64,000 bases of DNA from Alphaproteobacteria bacterium (GCA_030425925.1 JAUHZO010000003.1:186001-250000), one strand, 5' to 3'; shown: positions 33,058 through 44,510, counted from the stretch's first letter. Notes: generated from the sequence alone by a model not told the origin. Translations and numbers: made by a program.

Positions 33058-33654
33058 ATGAATTTGGACTTCTGGTATTCGATCGGCAGCACCTATTCCT
33101 ACCTGACCGTGCTGCGCCTGCCAAAGGTGGCGCGGGAGGCGGGGCTGGAGGTCACCTGGCGGCCCTTCGACGTGCGACACGTCATGATGACGAAGAACAA
33201 CATTCCGTTCCGCGACAAGCCGGTCAAGGCCGCCTACATGTGGCGCGACATCGAACGGCGCGCGGCGCTCTATGGTCTCACCCCGAAACTGCCCGCGCCC
33301 TATCCGCTCCCGGAACTGGTCTTTGCCAACCAGGTCGCGATCCTGGCGGCTGAGGAAGGCTGGGTAAAGGAATACACCCGGGCCACCTACCGGCTGTGGT
33401 TCGAACACGGCCTGCGCCCCGGAGAAGAGCCGAACCTGTCGGAATGCCTGCGAGAGATCGGGCAGGATCCGGCGCGGGTGTCCGAGGCGGCGCGGGCCGA
33501 CACGGTGGCAAACCGGCTGGCGGCGGAGACCGACATCGCCATGCGCCTGGGCGTCTTCGGCGCGCCCAGCTTCGTGGTGGGCGAAGAGGTGTTCTGGGGC
33601 GACGACCGGCTGGACGACGCCATCCGCTGGGCCCGCGACGGCCGGTCGGGCTGA
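33058..33654 (+). CDS. DsbA-fold 2-hydroxychromene-2-carboxylate isomerase-like protein
   Basis: A 198-residue thioredoxin-fold (kappa-class GST-like) protein starting MNLDFWYSIGSTYSYL; the Ser in the SIGS/TYSYL region is where HCCA isomerases place their glutathione-activating Ser. FGAPSFVVGEEVFWGDDRLDD closes the fold. Known members isomerise a naphthalene-catabolism intermediate, but many homologues act on other compounds. AAGGGAG precedes the ATG. Monocistronic, divergent from proC. Confidence 0.82.
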   Translation: MNLDFWYSIGSTYSYLTVLRLPKVAREAGLEVTWRPFDVRHVMMTKNNIPFRDKPVKAAYMWRDIERRAALYGLTPKLPAPYPLPELVFANQVAILAAEEGWVKEYTRATYRLWFEHGLRPGEEPNLSECLREIGQDPARVSEAARADTVANRLAAETDIAMRLGVFGAPSFVVGEEVFWGDDRLDDAIRWARDGRSG

Positions 33655-33687
33655 CCCCGCCCCGGCAAACGCCGGGACGGGGCGGGG
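33655..33687. terminator. Bidirectional GC hairpin
   Basis: CCCCGCCCC (33655-33663) pairs with GGGGCGGGG (33679-33687); the inner CGGC/GCCG extends the stem. It begins at the stop of the isomerase-like gene and ends at the stop of the convergent tannase-like gene. Confidence 0.6.
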
Positions 33688-33688
33688 A

Positions 33689-35080
33689 TCATTCCGCCAG
33701 GATCGACGCCGGCACCGTGCCGTCGTTCAGCCACGCCTCCAGCGGTGTCATCGGGTCGAGCGCCGCGGCGTTGATGCCACCCGGCCCAGGCAGGATGCCG
33801 CAATGGTCCAGCCCCGGCACCATGAAGAGCGCCACGTTCTCCTTCAGCGCGTCCTCGCCACCCGCCGCGGCCGAGGCCTTTTCGTACCAGTCCACCGTCT
33901 TGTAGGGCGTCACGATGGCGTCGGCCCAGCCGTGATAGACGATCATCTTGCCGCCCGCCGCGCGGAAGGCCGAGATGTCGGGATTGTCCCCGTTATACAT
34001 CGACGCCGCCACCGACATGCGCGCGGGGTCGTTTTCCAGGTCAAAATCGAGCGGTGACCAGGTCGGGCCGGGGTCTTCGTCGAACGCCATGTAGCGGCCG
34101 AAATCGGTGGCAAAGGCCGGCACCAGCTTGCCCGCGCCGTCGGCATTGCCGGTCAGCCAGAGCCACCAGAACGGCTCGGAGCCTTCGGGGACTCCGCCGG
34201 GATACAGCTGTTCTCCGGCGGCATTGCGCGGGCCCTCGCGCCATTTCATCAGCGTGTCCATCTGCTGGTTGGTCAGCCCCAGCCCGCTGTAATCCACCTC
34301 GCAGGCGCGGGGATCGGCGATGGCACCATCCTGGGCCCCGTCGGTGGCGTCACATTGCTCCAGCACCGCCGCGCCGATGGTGGCCGCCTCCTCCGGCCCC
34401 AGGATCTGGTTGCCGTCGGCGTCGGTGTTGGCCTGCACGAGGAACGACATCTTGGTCGCCACAAGCCCCGGGTAATCCATCGCCGGCGCGCCCGAGATGA
34501 TGCCGTCGAACATCTCCGGAAAGCGCGTGGCCGCCACATGCGCCATCCGCCCGCCGGTGGAACAGCCCTGGAAGATCGCCTGTTCGCTTTCGGCCGCGTA
34601 GAACGCGTCGATCATGATCTGCGCCACGCGGTGCGTCTCGGAGATCGAGCGGTAGCCCCAGTCGCGTTCGGCGGCGGGGTTGTTGTAGGCCCAGAGCGCC
34701 TCGGTCACGCCCAGCGCATGGTGGCCGCTGTCCGAGGTGGCGGTGGCATAGCCGCGCTCCAGCCCCGGGCGCATGGCGTTGACCCATCCGCCGCTGGCAT
34801 CGGCCCGGCCCAGGATGCCGCAGAACCCGCCGCAGCCCGCCTGGTAATACTTGCCGTTCCAGCCCTCCAGCGGCAGCCGCACCTCGATCGAGATTGCGGG
34901 CAGCGCGGTCGCGCGCACCTCGCAATAGGGCGGCAGGCCCTCGCTGCGCATCACCCGCGCCGAGGTCACGTGACCGCCTGCAAACACCGTGTCGCGCAGC
35001 GCGGCGCAATCCTCCGCCGTCTGCTGCGCAACCACCGGGGCGGCCATCACCGCCAGTACCATCGCCAAGAATCGTGTCAT
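33689..35080 (-). CDS. Tannase/feruloyl esterase family secreted hydrolase
   Basis: A 463-residue protein with a signal peptide (MTRFLAMVLAVMAAPVVAQ) and an alpha/beta-hydrolase catalytic set: Ser in FQGCSTGGRMA, Asp in HGWADAIV and His in VPGLDHCG. Cys residues on both sides of the Ser and His (GCS, DHC) match the disulfide next to the active site in tannase/FaeB enzymes. It would release hydroxycinnamic or gallic acids from esters, which fits the 4-hydroxybenzoate/protocatechuate genes nearby, though it is a separate unit. Confidence 0.85.
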   Translation of the reverse strand: MTRFLAMVLAVMAAPVVAQQTAEDCAALRDTVFAGGHVTSARVMRSEGLPPYCEVRATALPAISIEVRLPLEGWNGKYYQAGCGGFCGILGRADASGGWVNAMRPGLERGYATATSDSGHHALGVTEALWAYNNPAAERDWGYRSISETHRVAQIMIDAFYAAESEQAIFQGCSTGGRMAHVAATRFPEMFDGIISGAPAMDYPGLVATKMSFLVQANTDADGNQILGPEEAATIGAAVLEQCDATDGAQDGAIADPRACEVDYSGLGLTNQQMDTLMKWREGPRNAAGEQLYPGGVPEGSEPFWWLWLTGNADGAGKLVPAFATDFGRYMAFDEDPGPTWSPLDFDLENDPARMSVAASMYNGDNPDISAFRAAGGKMIVYHGWADAIVTPYKTVDWYEKASAAAGGEDALKENVALFMVPGLDHCGILPGPGGINAAALDPMTPLEAWLNDGTVPASILAE

Positions 35081-35180
35081 GCCGTCTCCTCCTAAAAGAC
35101 CCGGTCCCAAGACCTGGGCCCAGCATTGCCGCCCGGCCCGCGGCGCTCAAGAGAAAAGGCAGGCCGCGTGGCCCGCCCTG

Positions 35181-35249
35181 ATCTTCTTCTTGGACAAAAT
35201 ACACCCGGGGGAGTCGCGCCGCATGGCGCGACGGGGGCAGAGCCCCCGG
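35181..35249. repeat. Rhodobacterales-type dispersed repeat (AAAATAC...GGGGGCAGAGCCCCC)
   Basis: The stretch ATCTTCTTCTTGGACAAAAT followed by ACACCCGGGGGA leads into two perfect hairpins: GTCGCGCC-gcat-GGCGCGAC (35213-35232) and GGGGGC-aga-GCCCCC (35233-35247). I recognise this composite as an element scattered between genes in this order; only one copy is in the window. It lies downstream of the YbjN-like gene. Confidence 0.55.
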
Positions 35250-35262
35250 TCTGCCGGTCCGG

Positions 35263-35763
35263 TCAGGCGCGCCCGTAGGCCTCGGCGATGGCGACCTGCA
35301 GCGCCTCCCTGGCCGTCTTGTCGGTCCACACCATCAACTGGAAGGCCGGGTAATAGCGTTCCGCCGACAGCACTGCGGCTGTGATCATCGTGTCGATCTG
35401 CTCGGGGCTCGCGACATTGCCGCCCGCCAGCACCAGGCCGTACTTGTAGACCATCAGCTTCTGCGCGTCCCAATAGCTGAACGCGCCCGCCCAGCACTGG
35501 TCGTTCACCAGGTTCAGCCCTTCGTACAGCGCGGGCAGACGGTCCTCTGACGGTTCCATCTCGAAGGTGCAGACCATCCGCAGCGTCTCGTCATAGCCCG
35601 ACCAGGCCAGGGTGATGGAATAGGTGCGCCACTGGCCTTCCACCGCCATGGCGATCTGGTCGTCGGCGATGCGGTCGAAATCCCAATCGTTGTGCTCGGC
35701 GATATGCTCGACGATGTCGATGGGATGCAGTTCTTCGCTCAGGAATTGCTCGGACAGGGCCAT
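35263..35763 (-). CDS. YbjN domain protein
   Basis: A 166-residue soluble protein without signal peptide. It resembles the YbjN/sensory-transduction fold common in this order, often near proC: HPIDIVEHIAEHNDWDFDR, GYDETLRMVCTFEM and WDAQKLMVYKYGLVLAGG. Function unknown; members are thought to act as chaperone-like or regulatory proteins. Confidence 0.78.
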   Translation of the reverse strand: MALSEQFLSEELHPIDIVEHIAEHNDWDFDRIADDQIAMAVEGQWRTYSITLAWSGYDETLRMVCTFEMEPSEDRLPALYEGLNLVNDQCWAGAFSYWDAQKLMVYKYGLVLAGGNVASPEQIDTMITAAVLSAERYYPAFQLMVWTDKTAREALQVAIAEAYGRA

Positions 35764-35941
35764 GCGGACACCTCTTGGTTATAGCTGCCGGGGTCGAGTC
35801 GGCCCCCAGCTTTTGCTGCCTGCTCTAGGGTCTGCGGGGCTTGCCCACGCCCTTACAACATATGGTGCCTGTGGGAGGAGCGCTCTGTAAAGCGATATTT
35901 TTGTGAACGCCGCAATAAGTTGTGGATGGACGGGAATCCCC

Positions 35942-38132
<2,191 letters not shown>

Positions 38133-38151
38133 GCCGCCGGAGGAGACGACG

Positions 38152-38556
38152 ATGACCAACCGTTTCGAAACCGGCATGCAGGTGCGCCGCCGCATCCTGG
38201 GCGATGCCCATGTGGACCGCGCCGAAGCGGCCAAGACACCCTTCGACGAACCCTTTCAGACACTTATCGCCGAGGCCGCGTGGGGCAATGTCTGGGCGTC
38301 GGACCGGATCAGCGACCGCGAACGCTCGATGCTGACGCTGGCGCTGCTGGCGGCGCTGGGGAATTTCGAGGAGATCCCGATGCATATCCGCGCCACGGCG
38401 CGGACGGGTGCGTCCAGGGACGACGTGTTGGAGGCCTTTCAGCACGTGGCGATCTATGCCGGCGTGCCGCGCGCGAACCACGCGCTGAAGCTGGCCAAGC
38501 AGACCTATGCAGAGATGGAGCAGGAAACGCGCGCCCGCTCAGAGGAGGAGACCTGA
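38152..38556 (+). CDS. pcaC: 4-carboxymuconolactone decarboxylase
   Basis: A 134-residue AhpD-like helical protein of the carboxymuconolactone decarboxylase family. It decarboxylates gamma-carboxymuconolactone to beta-ketoadipate enol-lactone. The conserved stretch [25 protein letters not shown], with HIRATARTG and VPRANHAL, is diagnostic in a pca context. It lies 19 bases after pobA with GGAGGAGACG upstream. Confidence 0.93.
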   Translation: MTNRFETGMQVRRRILGDAHVDRAEAAKTPFDEPFQTLIAEAAWGNVWASDRISDRERSMLTLALLAALGNFEEIPMHIRATARTGASRDDVLEAFQHVAIYAGVPRANHALKLAKQTYAEMEQETRARSEEET

Positions 38557-38557
38557 C

Positions 38558-39286
38558 ATGAGCAACCGCAACGGCTTTGCCGCACGGGACCGGGCCTGGC
38601 ACCCGCCCGCGCTGGCGCCGCTTTACAAGACATCCGTGACGCGCAGCCCGCGCTTTGCGCCCATCGGTGCGGCGACCTCGCTGTCCGAAGATACCGGGCC
38701 GGTCTTCGGCCACGATATCCTGGGGCCCAGGGACAACGACATGATCACCAATTTCGCCACCCCCGGCGAAATGGCCATCGGCCCGCGCATCATCGTGCAG
38801 GGCCGCGTGATCGACGAGTTCGGCCGACCGGTGCCGCACACGCTGGTGGAAGTCTGGCAAGCCAATGCGGGCGGGCGCTACCGGCACAAGAAAGAGGGCT
38901 ATCTCGCGCCGCTCGACCCCAATTTCGGCGGCTGCGGACGCTGCATCACCGACGAGACCGGGCGTTACGAATTCCGCACGGTGAAACCCGGCCCCTATCC
39001 CTGGCCGAACGGGCCCGATGACTGGCGGCCCGCGCATATCCATTTCTCGGTCTTCGGGCAAAGCTTTGCGCAGCGGCTCATCACCCAGATGTATTTCGAA
39101 GGCGATCCGCTGATCTGGCAATGCCCCATCGTGGGCACCATCCCGTCGCGCGAGGCGATCGAGACGCTGGTCGCCCGGCTGGACCGTCCCGGTTCCCTTC
39201 CGATGGATGCGCTGTGTTACCAGTTCGACATCGTGCTGCGCGGCAAGCGCCAGACCATGTTCGAAAACCGCATGGAGGGCATGTGA
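38558..39286 (+). CDS. pcaH: Protocatechuate 3,4-dioxygenase beta subunit
   Basis: A 242-residue subunit with all four Fe(III) ligands of the intradiol dioxygenase site: Tyr in [14 protein letters not shown], Tyr in [10 protein letters not shown] and two His in RPAHIHFS. It cleaves protocatechuate to beta-carboxy-cis,cis-muconate. AGAGGAGGAG precedes the ATG, one base after pcaC. The stop overlaps pcaG (TGATG), giving equal synthesis of the two subunits. Confidence 0.96.
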   Translation: MSNRNGFAARDRAWHPPALAPLYKTSVTRSPRFAPIGAATSLSEDTGPVFGHDILGPRDNDMITNFATPGEMAIGPRIIVQGRVIDEFGRPVPHTLVEVWQANAGGRYRHKKEGYLAPLDPNFGGCGRCITDETGRYEFRTVKPGPYPWPNGPDDWRPAHIHFSVFGQSFAQRLITQMYFEGDPLIWQCPIVGTIPSREAIETLVARLDRPGSLPMDALCYQFDIVLRGKRQTMFENRMEGM

Positions 39287-39873
39287 TGAACCGTTTCAAG
39301 GAAAGCCCGTCGCAGACGGCAGGCCCTTACGTCCACATCGGCTGCACGCCGAACTTTTCGGGCATCGAAGGCGTGTACCCGGAGGATCTGGGCAAGAAGA
39401 TGATCACTGACGACGTCTCGGGCCAGCGCATCGCGATCCGCGGCACGGTGATCGACGGCGCGGGCACCGCATTGCGGGATGCGCTGATCGAGATCTGGCA
39501 GGCCGATGCGCAGGGCAAGTTCGCCGGTCAGGGCGGCGAGGCCGGCTTTACCGGCTGGGGCCGGTCGCCCGGCGACATGGCCACGGGCGAGTTCGTCTTC
39601 GACACGGTCAAGCCGGGCCGGGTGCCGTGGCACAATGGCCAATTGCAGGCGCCGCACGTGACCTTCTGGATCGTGGCGCGCGGGATCAACCTGGGCCTGC
39701 ACACGCGGATGTACTTTGCCGATGAAGAGGCCGCCAATGCCGAGGACCCGATCCTGAACCGGATCGAGCACAAGTCGCGCATCCCCACCCTGATGGCGCA
39801 GCCCGAAGACGGTGGCTATCGCTTCGACATCCGCCTGCAGGGCGAGGGCGAGACGATCTTCTTCGACATCTGA
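39286..39873 (+). CDS. pcaG: Protocatechuate 3,4-dioxygenase alpha subunit
   Basis: A 195-residue subunit that resembles PcaH but lacks the metal-ligand set, as alpha subunits do. SQTAGPYVHIG, DALIEIWQADAQGKF, TVKPGRVPWHNG and APHVTFWIVARGINLGLHTR are family segments. It helps form the substrate pocket. Start is coupled to the pcaH stop. Confidence 0.95.
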   Translation: MNRFKESPSQTAGPYVHIGCTPNFSGIEGVYPEDLGKKMITDDVSGQRIAIRGTVIDGAGTALRDALIEIWQADAQGKFAGQGGEAGFTGWGRSPGDMATGEFVFDTVKPGRVPWHNGQLQAPHVTFWIVARGINLGLHTRMYFADEEAANAEDPILNRIEHKSRIPTLMAQPEDGGYRFDIRLQGEGETIFFDI

Positions 39874-39878
39874 CCCAT

Positions 39879-39948
39879 CGCTCGTCGCGCTCTGACAAGC
39901 GCGCCTCGCCCGGTTTCGCGAGGCGCGCACGCAAGGGCGCGACGAGCG
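39879..39948. terminator. Large nested hairpin between pcaG and the beta-keto acid cleavage gene
   Basis: The outer stem CGCTCGTCGCGC (39879-39890) pairs with GCGCGACGAGCG (39937-39948) over 12 bp; the inner stem GCGCGCCTCGC (39899-39909) pairs with GCGAGGCGCGC (39918-39928) over 11 bp, both perfect. The gene downstream has its own RBS, so this may attenuate or protect the upstream message. Confidence 0.6.
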
Positions 39949-39970
39949 GCTTGCGCACGAGGACAACACC

Positions 39971-40801
39971 ATGACGAAACCCTGCATCATCTGCGTCGCC
40001 ATCACCGGCTCCGTGCCGCGGAAAAAGGACAACCCGGCGGTTCCGATCTCGGTCGAGGAGCAGGTGGAAAGCACGCATGCGGCGTTCGAGGCCGGGGCGT
40101 CCATCTGCCATGCCCATGTGCGCAACGACGACGAGACTCCCACCTCCGATCCCGAGCGTTTTGCCCGCCTGGTCGAAGGGCTGAAAAAGCACTGCCCCGG
40201 GATGATCATCCAGTTGTCCACCGGAGGTCGGTCGGGCGCGGGCCGGGAACGCGGCGGCATGCTGCCCCTGCGGCCCGACATGGCCTCGCTTTCGGTGGGG
40301 TCCAACAACTTCCCCACCCGCGTCTACGAAAACCCGCCGGATCTGGTGGACTGGCTCGCCTCTGAGATGCGCGAGCACGAGGTCAAGCCCGAGATCGAGG
40401 CATTCGACCTCAGCCACATCTTCAAGGCCGCCGAGATGAACGCCGACGGGCGCATTCCGGGCAAGCTTTACGTGCAGTTCGTCATGGGTGTGAAAAACGC
40501 CATGCCCTGCGACCGGGAGGTCTTTGACCACTACATCAAGACGGTCCGGCGCCTCGCCCCCGAGGCCGAATGGTGTGCCGCCGGCATCGGACGCCACCAG
40601 ATCGAGGTCAACGAATGGTGCATCGCCGCCGGCGGCCACACCCGGACGGGGCTTGAAGACAATGTCCGGCTGGATCGCGACACGCTTGCGCCGTCGAACG
40701 CCGCGCTGGTGCGGCGCGCCGTTGCGCTGTGCGAGAAGTACGAACGCCCCGTCGCCACATGGGCGCAGGCCCGCGACATGCTGGGATTGCGGGCCGCCTG
40801 A
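39971..40801 (+). CDS. Beta-keto acid cleavage enzyme (BKACE/Kce family, DUF849)
   Basis: A 276-residue Zn-dependent TIM barrel. The metal ligands of the Kce site are present: His47 and His49 (ICHAHVR) and Glu229 (TRTGLEDN). Members condense a beta-keto acid with acetyl-CoA and split it into acetoacetate and a new CoA ester. Directly behind pcaHG the natural substrate would be beta-ketoadipate, giving succinyl-CoA and acetoacetate; no pcaIJ or pcaF lies in the window. RBS GAGGACAACACC. Substrate is inferred from context. Confidence 0.85.
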   Translation: MTKPCIICVAITGSVPRKKDNPAVPISVEEQVESTHAAFEAGASICHAHVRNDDETPTSDPERFARLVEGLKKHCPGMIIQLSTGGRSGAGRERGGMLPLRPDMASLSVGSNNFPTRVYENPPDLVDWLASEMREHEVKPEIEAFDLSHIFKAAEMNADGRIPGKLYVQFVMGVKNAMPCDREVFDHYIKTVRRLAPEAEWCAAGIGRHQIEVNEWCIAAGGHTRTGLEDNVRLDRDTLAPSNAALVRRAVALCEKYERPVATWAQARDMLGLRAA

Positions 40802-40934
40802 CCTGTTGACCGGCGATGTCGGGGGACGCAGGGGGCACCCGGTTCTTCCAGGGCCTTGAGGTCCTGCCCGAAGGCGGGGACAAGACCATCACCGCCGTTC
40901 GGTCGCGCGGATCCCCTGACCGACGCCCTGACGA

Positions 40935-41501
40935 TCAGGACACCGGGGGGCCGCCGAAACAGGTGGCCGCCACCTCCGGCACCGTACCGGCGGGCACGAC
41001 ATCGAACCGGCTGCGCGCCAGCAAGTCGTTGCCCGCGCGCAACTCGAACGTCCAGCGGCCCTGGACCATCTCGTAGCGCTGTTCGAAGGTGAACATGTTC
41101 AGCGCGGGCTCGCCCGCCGTCAGCGGCACGTTCCAGCTTTGCACCCGGACCCGTGCCGCGCCCATGGGTGGATGCGACAGCACCAGCCGCGCCTGATCGG
41201 GCACCCCCCGCCGCGCCTGGACGCGGATGCCGAAGCTCAGCCCGCGCACCGCAGGCACGCGGGTCGTGACCACATCGACATGGCGATCCCTGCGCACCAG
41301 GTTCAGCACACCGCTTTCCGTCAGGGGCGCCTCGCGCCGCCCTTCCAGGACGATGTCGCAGATCACCCCGGCTTCCAGCAACTCCACCGCACCATGACCG
41401 TCCGCCGCCGCGGCTCCGGCCAGAAAAAGCGCGGCGATCCCGGCGCGCAGACAGCGGCCCGCGGCAGACCGGTTGGTTTGAGCACATCCGTGTTGAGGCA
41501 T
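40935..41501 (-). CDS. DUF3859 domain secreted protein
   Basis: A 188-residue exported protein starting MPQHGCAQTN, with a signal peptide (to about residue 30, LAGAAAADG) and a DUF3859-like beta-sandwich: VICDIVLEGRREAP, VPAVRGLSFGIRVQA and EQRYEMVQGRWTFEL. The ATG at 41501 has AAAGGA at good spacing; an ATG at 41510 has none. Function is unknown. It is divergent from chvI, where many relatives have pckA instead. Confidence 0.75.
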   Translation of the reverse strand: MPQHGCAQTNRSAAGRCLRAGIAALFLAGAAAADGHGAVELLEAGVICDIVLEGRREAPLTESGVLNLVRRDRHVDVVTTRVPAVRGLSFGIRVQARRGVPDQARLVLSHPPMGAARVRVQSWNVPLTAGEPALNMFTFEQRYEMVQGRWTFELRAGNDLLARSRFDVVPAGTVPEVAATCFGGPPVS

Positions 41502-41510
41502 TTTAGCCAT

Positions 41511-41642
41511 TCCTTTGCCAATTTCGCCTGCAATCGTGTCAGGACGGCGGCCTGATTCGCAGTTTGGGATTGTTGTAAAGGCAAAAATCTCGCATAGTGC
41601 GGAAAAAAACAGGCAAGCAGAGCAGAACAAGGAACATGTCAC
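41511..41642. promoter_or_regulatory. Divergent promoter region, DUF3859 gene and chvI
   Basis: About 130 bases, locally AT-richer than the genes (TTGTAAAGGCAAAAATC and GCGGAAAAAAACAGG). It must hold the chvI promoter; AAGGAACATGTCAC is the chvI RBS. I cannot assign boxes with confidence. Confidence 0.45.
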
Positions 41643-42344
41643 ATGTCTAAGATCGCCCTTGTGGACGATGACAGGAACATCATGACATCGGTTTCCATGA
41701 CCCTGGAGGCAGAGGGGTTCGAGGTGGAAACCTATAATGACGGCCAGGCCGCGCTGGACGCCTTCAACAAGAAGATGCCCGACATGGCCGTCTTCGACAT
41801 CAAGATGCCGCGCATGGACGGCATGGACCTGCTGCAGCGCGTGCGCCAGAAATCCAAGATGCCGGTGATCTTCCTGACCTCGAAAGATGACGAGATCGAC
41901 GAGGTGCTGGGCCTGCGCATGGGCGCGGACGACTATGTGAAAAAGCCGTTCTCGCAACGGCTTCTGGTCGAACGCATCCGCGCGCTTCTGCGCCGTCAGG
42001 AGGCGGTGGCCGGCGACGTCGTGGGCGAAACCGAAGAGACCAAGCTGATGGTGCGCGGATCGCTGACCATGGATCCGCTGCGCCACGCCGTCACCTGGAA
42101 AGGCCAGGACGTGTCGCTGACGGTGACCGAATTCCTGCTGCTGCAGGCCCTTGCGCAGCGTCCGGGCTTCGTCAAGTCGCGCGACCAACTGATGGACGTC
42201 GCCTATGACGATCAGGTCTATGTCGACGACCGCACCATCGACAGCCACATCAAGCGCCTGCGCAAGAAGATGCGTTCGGTCGATGACGATTTTGCCGCGA
42301 TCGAGACGCTGTACGGTATCGGCTACCGCTACAACGAAGAGTGA
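41643..42344 (+). CDS. chvI: Two-component response regulator ChvI
   Basis: A 233-residue OmpR-type regulator: receiver domain with the Asp8-Asp9 acidic pair, phospho-acceptor Asp52 ([11 protein letters not shown]) and Lys in DDYVKKPF, then a winged-helix domain ending [12 protein letters not shown]. Together with ChvG and the HPr genes that follow it is the conserved alphaproteobacterial envelope-stress and acid-response system. Confidence 0.95.
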   Translation: MSKIALVDDDRNIMTSVSMTLEAEGFEVETYNDGQAALDAFNKKMPDMAVFDIKMPRMDGMDLLQRVRQKSKMPVIFLTSKDDEIDEVLGLRMGADDYVKKPFSQRLLVERIRALLRRQEAVAGDVVGETEETKLMVRGSLTMDPLRHAVTWKGQDVSLTVTEFLLLQALAQRPGFVKSRDQLMDVAYDDQVYVDDRTIDSHIKRLRKKMRSVDDDFAAIETLYGIGYRYNEE

Positions 42345-42347
42345 TCC

Positions 42348-44072
42348 ATGGCCCTGGCCGAGCGGTTCTTTACGCGCGACACCGGCGATGCGGATCGCCG
42401 TGACGCGGATGTTGTTCTGGGCGACGACTGGGTCGCTCCGGACAGCACCGTGGAAAAGGAGCTGCGCGACAGCCGCGCGCGGCGCAGCCTGTTTTCGCTG
42501 AATCGCTCGCCGCTGACGCGCAAGATCATCACCTTCAACCTGATCGCGCTGAACGTCCTGGTGGCGGGCATCCTCTGGCTCAACTCCTCGCGCGATACCC
42601 TTGCCGTGCAGCGCGCCAACGCGCTGCAGGCCGAGGTGGAGCTGATCGCCGACATCTTCGAGGCGCAGCTGCCGCAGGACGGCCCCGCAGGTCTGGGCAC
42701 CTCGGACGGCATCGACGTGCCCGGCACCGTGGCCGGGATCGAACTGCGCGAAGGCGTGCAGGTGCTGATCTATGACAGCGCCAGCTTCCTCGTGGGCGAA
42801 GCGGCGGGGCAGATGCCGCCCATCGTTGCACCCTCGCGCTCGGAAACCGAACCGACGCTGATCTCCAATTTCCTCGATTCCGTCTGGAATGGCATCGCGG
42901 GGCTGTTCACCTATTTCTCGGCCGAGCCCGAGCTGGTGCTGGAAGACAAGCTGCGCCGCATGATCGAGGCCGGCGATCCCACCGTGACGCGGGTGGAATC
43001 CGGCACCGGGCCCGATGGCGACACGCTGTTTCACGCCTTCTCGCCGATCCGGCAGGCGGGCGCGGTGGTGGGCACCGTCGCCATGGTCTCACCCGCGCGC
43101 GAGATCGATGCCGCCGTCAGTGCCGAGCGTGAGCACGTGTTGCAGATGTTCGTGATCGCCACGCTGGTTTCCATCGGGCTCAGCCTTGTTCTGGCCTCGA
43201 CCATCGCCAACCCGATCTCGGACCTGGCCGACGCCGCCGAAATAGGGCGCGACCGCAACCGCCGGTCGGTGGCCCCCGGCCGGATCCGCATCCCCGACCT
43301 GACCGCGCGCCCGGACGAGATCGGGCGCCTGTCCGGCGCGCTGCGCGGCATGGTCTCGGCCTTGTATGACCGCATCGACAGCAACGAGCAGTTCGCCGCC
43401 GATGTCGCGCACGAGATCAAGAATCCGCTGGCCAGCCTGCGCTCGGCCGTGGGCAGCCTGCGCATGGTCAAGAAGGAAGAACACCGGACCAAGCTGCTGG
43501 ACGTGATCGAACATGACGTGCGCCGGCTCGACCGTCTGGTCAGCGACATCTCCAATGCCTCGCGGCTGGACAGCGAACTGGTCAAGGAAGAAGAGCAGGA
43601 GTTCAACCTGCTGGAAATGCTGACCAATATCGGCGACTTCCTGGGCCAGGACGCGCGCGCCAAGGGGATCGAGTTCATCACCGACCTGCCGCCGCGCCCG
43701 ATCCCGATCAACGGGCTGGAGCCGCGGCTGGCGCAGGTCTTTGTCAACCTGATCACCAACGCCATCAGCTTTTGCGAGGATGGCGACGCGATCCGCGTCT
43801 GGGCCCGGCGCCGCGACAATCGCGTGCTGGTCGTGGTCGAGGATACCGGCCCCGGCATTCCCGAAGAGGCGCTGACCAAGATCTTCAAGCGCTTCTACAC
43901 CTCGCGCCCGCAATCGGATTTCGGCAACAATTCCGGCCTGGGCCTTGCGATCTCGAAACAGATCGTCGAGGCGCATGGCGGCGTGATCTGGGCCGAGAAC
44001 ATCCGCCCGACCGAGGCCGACGTGACCTCTGAACCGCTGGGCGCACGTTTTGTCGTGGGTCTGCCGATCTGA
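42348..44072 (+). CDS. chvG: Sensor histidine kinase ChvG
   Basis: A 574-residue membrane kinase: cytoplasmic N-terminus, helix about 58-79, periplasmic sensor domain to about 263, helix about 265-287, HAMP, H-box FAADVAHEIKNPLASLRSA (His355) and ATPase boxes (VVEDTGPGIPEEALTKIFKRF). It phosphorylates ChvI; in relatives the periplasmic domain is restrained by ExoR. Starts 3 bases after chvI. Confidence 0.95.
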   Translation: MALAERFFTRDTGDADRRDADVVLGDDWVAPDSTVEKELRDSRARRSLFSLNRSPLTRKIITFNLIALNVLVAGILWLNSSRDTLAVQRANALQAEVELIADIFEAQLPQDGPAGLGTSDGIDVPGTVAGIELREGVQVLIYDSASFLVGEAAGQMPPIVAPSRSETEPTLISNFLDSVWNGIAGLFTYFSAEPELVLEDKLRRMIEAGDPTVTRVESGTGPDGDTLFHAFSPIRQAGAVVGTVAMVSPAREIDAAVSAEREHVLQMFVIATLVSIGLSLVLASTIANPISDLADAAEIGRDRNRRSVAPGRIRIPDLTARPDEIGRLSGALRGMVSALYDRIDSNEQFAADVAHEIKNPLASLRSAVGSLRMVKKEEHRTKLLDVIEHDVRRLDRLVSDISNASRLDSELVKEEEQEFNLLEMLTNIGDFLGQDARAKGIEFITDLPPRPIPINGLEPRLAQVFVNLITNAISFCEDGDAIRVWARRRDNRVLVVVEDTGPGIPEEALTKIFKRFYTSRPQSDFGNNSGLGLAISKQIVEAHGGVIWAENIRPTEADVTSEPLGARFVVGLPI

Positions 44073-44508
44073 TCCCCTGCCCGATGGCAGCCTGCTGCTG
44101 CACGCCACCGCCGTAGCGGTGGCTGGCCGCGCGTTGCTGATCACCGGCGCGTCCGGCAGCGGCAAATCCGCGCTTGCGCTCGAAATGATGGCCCGCGGTG
44201 CGCAATTGGTGGCGGATGACCGGGTGATCGCAGCCGTCGATCCCGCGGCAGGCGGGCTGTGGCTGTCGGCCCCGGCCCGGTTGCGCGGTCTGATCGAAGC
44301 GCGGGGGCTGGGACTCCTGCACGCCGAGAGCCTGCCTCGCGCCCGCGCCGCCGCCATCCTGGATCTTGACAGGCATGAAACGGCACGGCTGCCCGACAGC
44401 CGCGAAACCGAGCTTCTGGGATGCAGGCTCCCCTTGCTTCACAATTTCGCCTCTGCCTATTTTCCCGCAGGGCTCGTGCAATATCTCAAGGCGGGTCGGG
44501 GAGAGTGA
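44050..44508 (+). CDS. hprK: Short HPr kinase/phosphorylase
   Basis: A protein of up to 152 residues with the C-terminal kinase domain only, as in other alphaproteobacteria: P-loop GASGSGKS (33-40), HPrK motif LVADDRV and ARGLGLLHAES. It phosphorylates HPr on the regulatory Ser. The start is uncertain: the frame opens with a TTG at 44050 inside chvG, and no ATG or GTG follows before the conserved LLLHAT strand. Confidence 0.85.
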   Translation: MSWVCRSDPLPDGSLLLHATAVAVAGRALLITGASGSGKSALALEMMARGAQLVADDRVIAAVDPAAGGLWLSAPARLRGLIEARGLGLLHAESLPRARAAAILDLDRHETARLPDSRETELLGCRLPLLHNFASAYFPAGLVQYLKAGRGE

Positions 44509-44510
44509 GG

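Noticed and set aside
40802-40934. Possible gene remnant after the beta-keto acid cleavage gene
   Set aside because: No family resemblance in any frame; treated as plain intergenic sequence.
41502-43034. Extension of the DUF3859 frame through chvI and chvG (699 codons)
   Set aside because: The upstream part is antisense to chvI/chvG; the signal peptide and RBS place the start at 41501.
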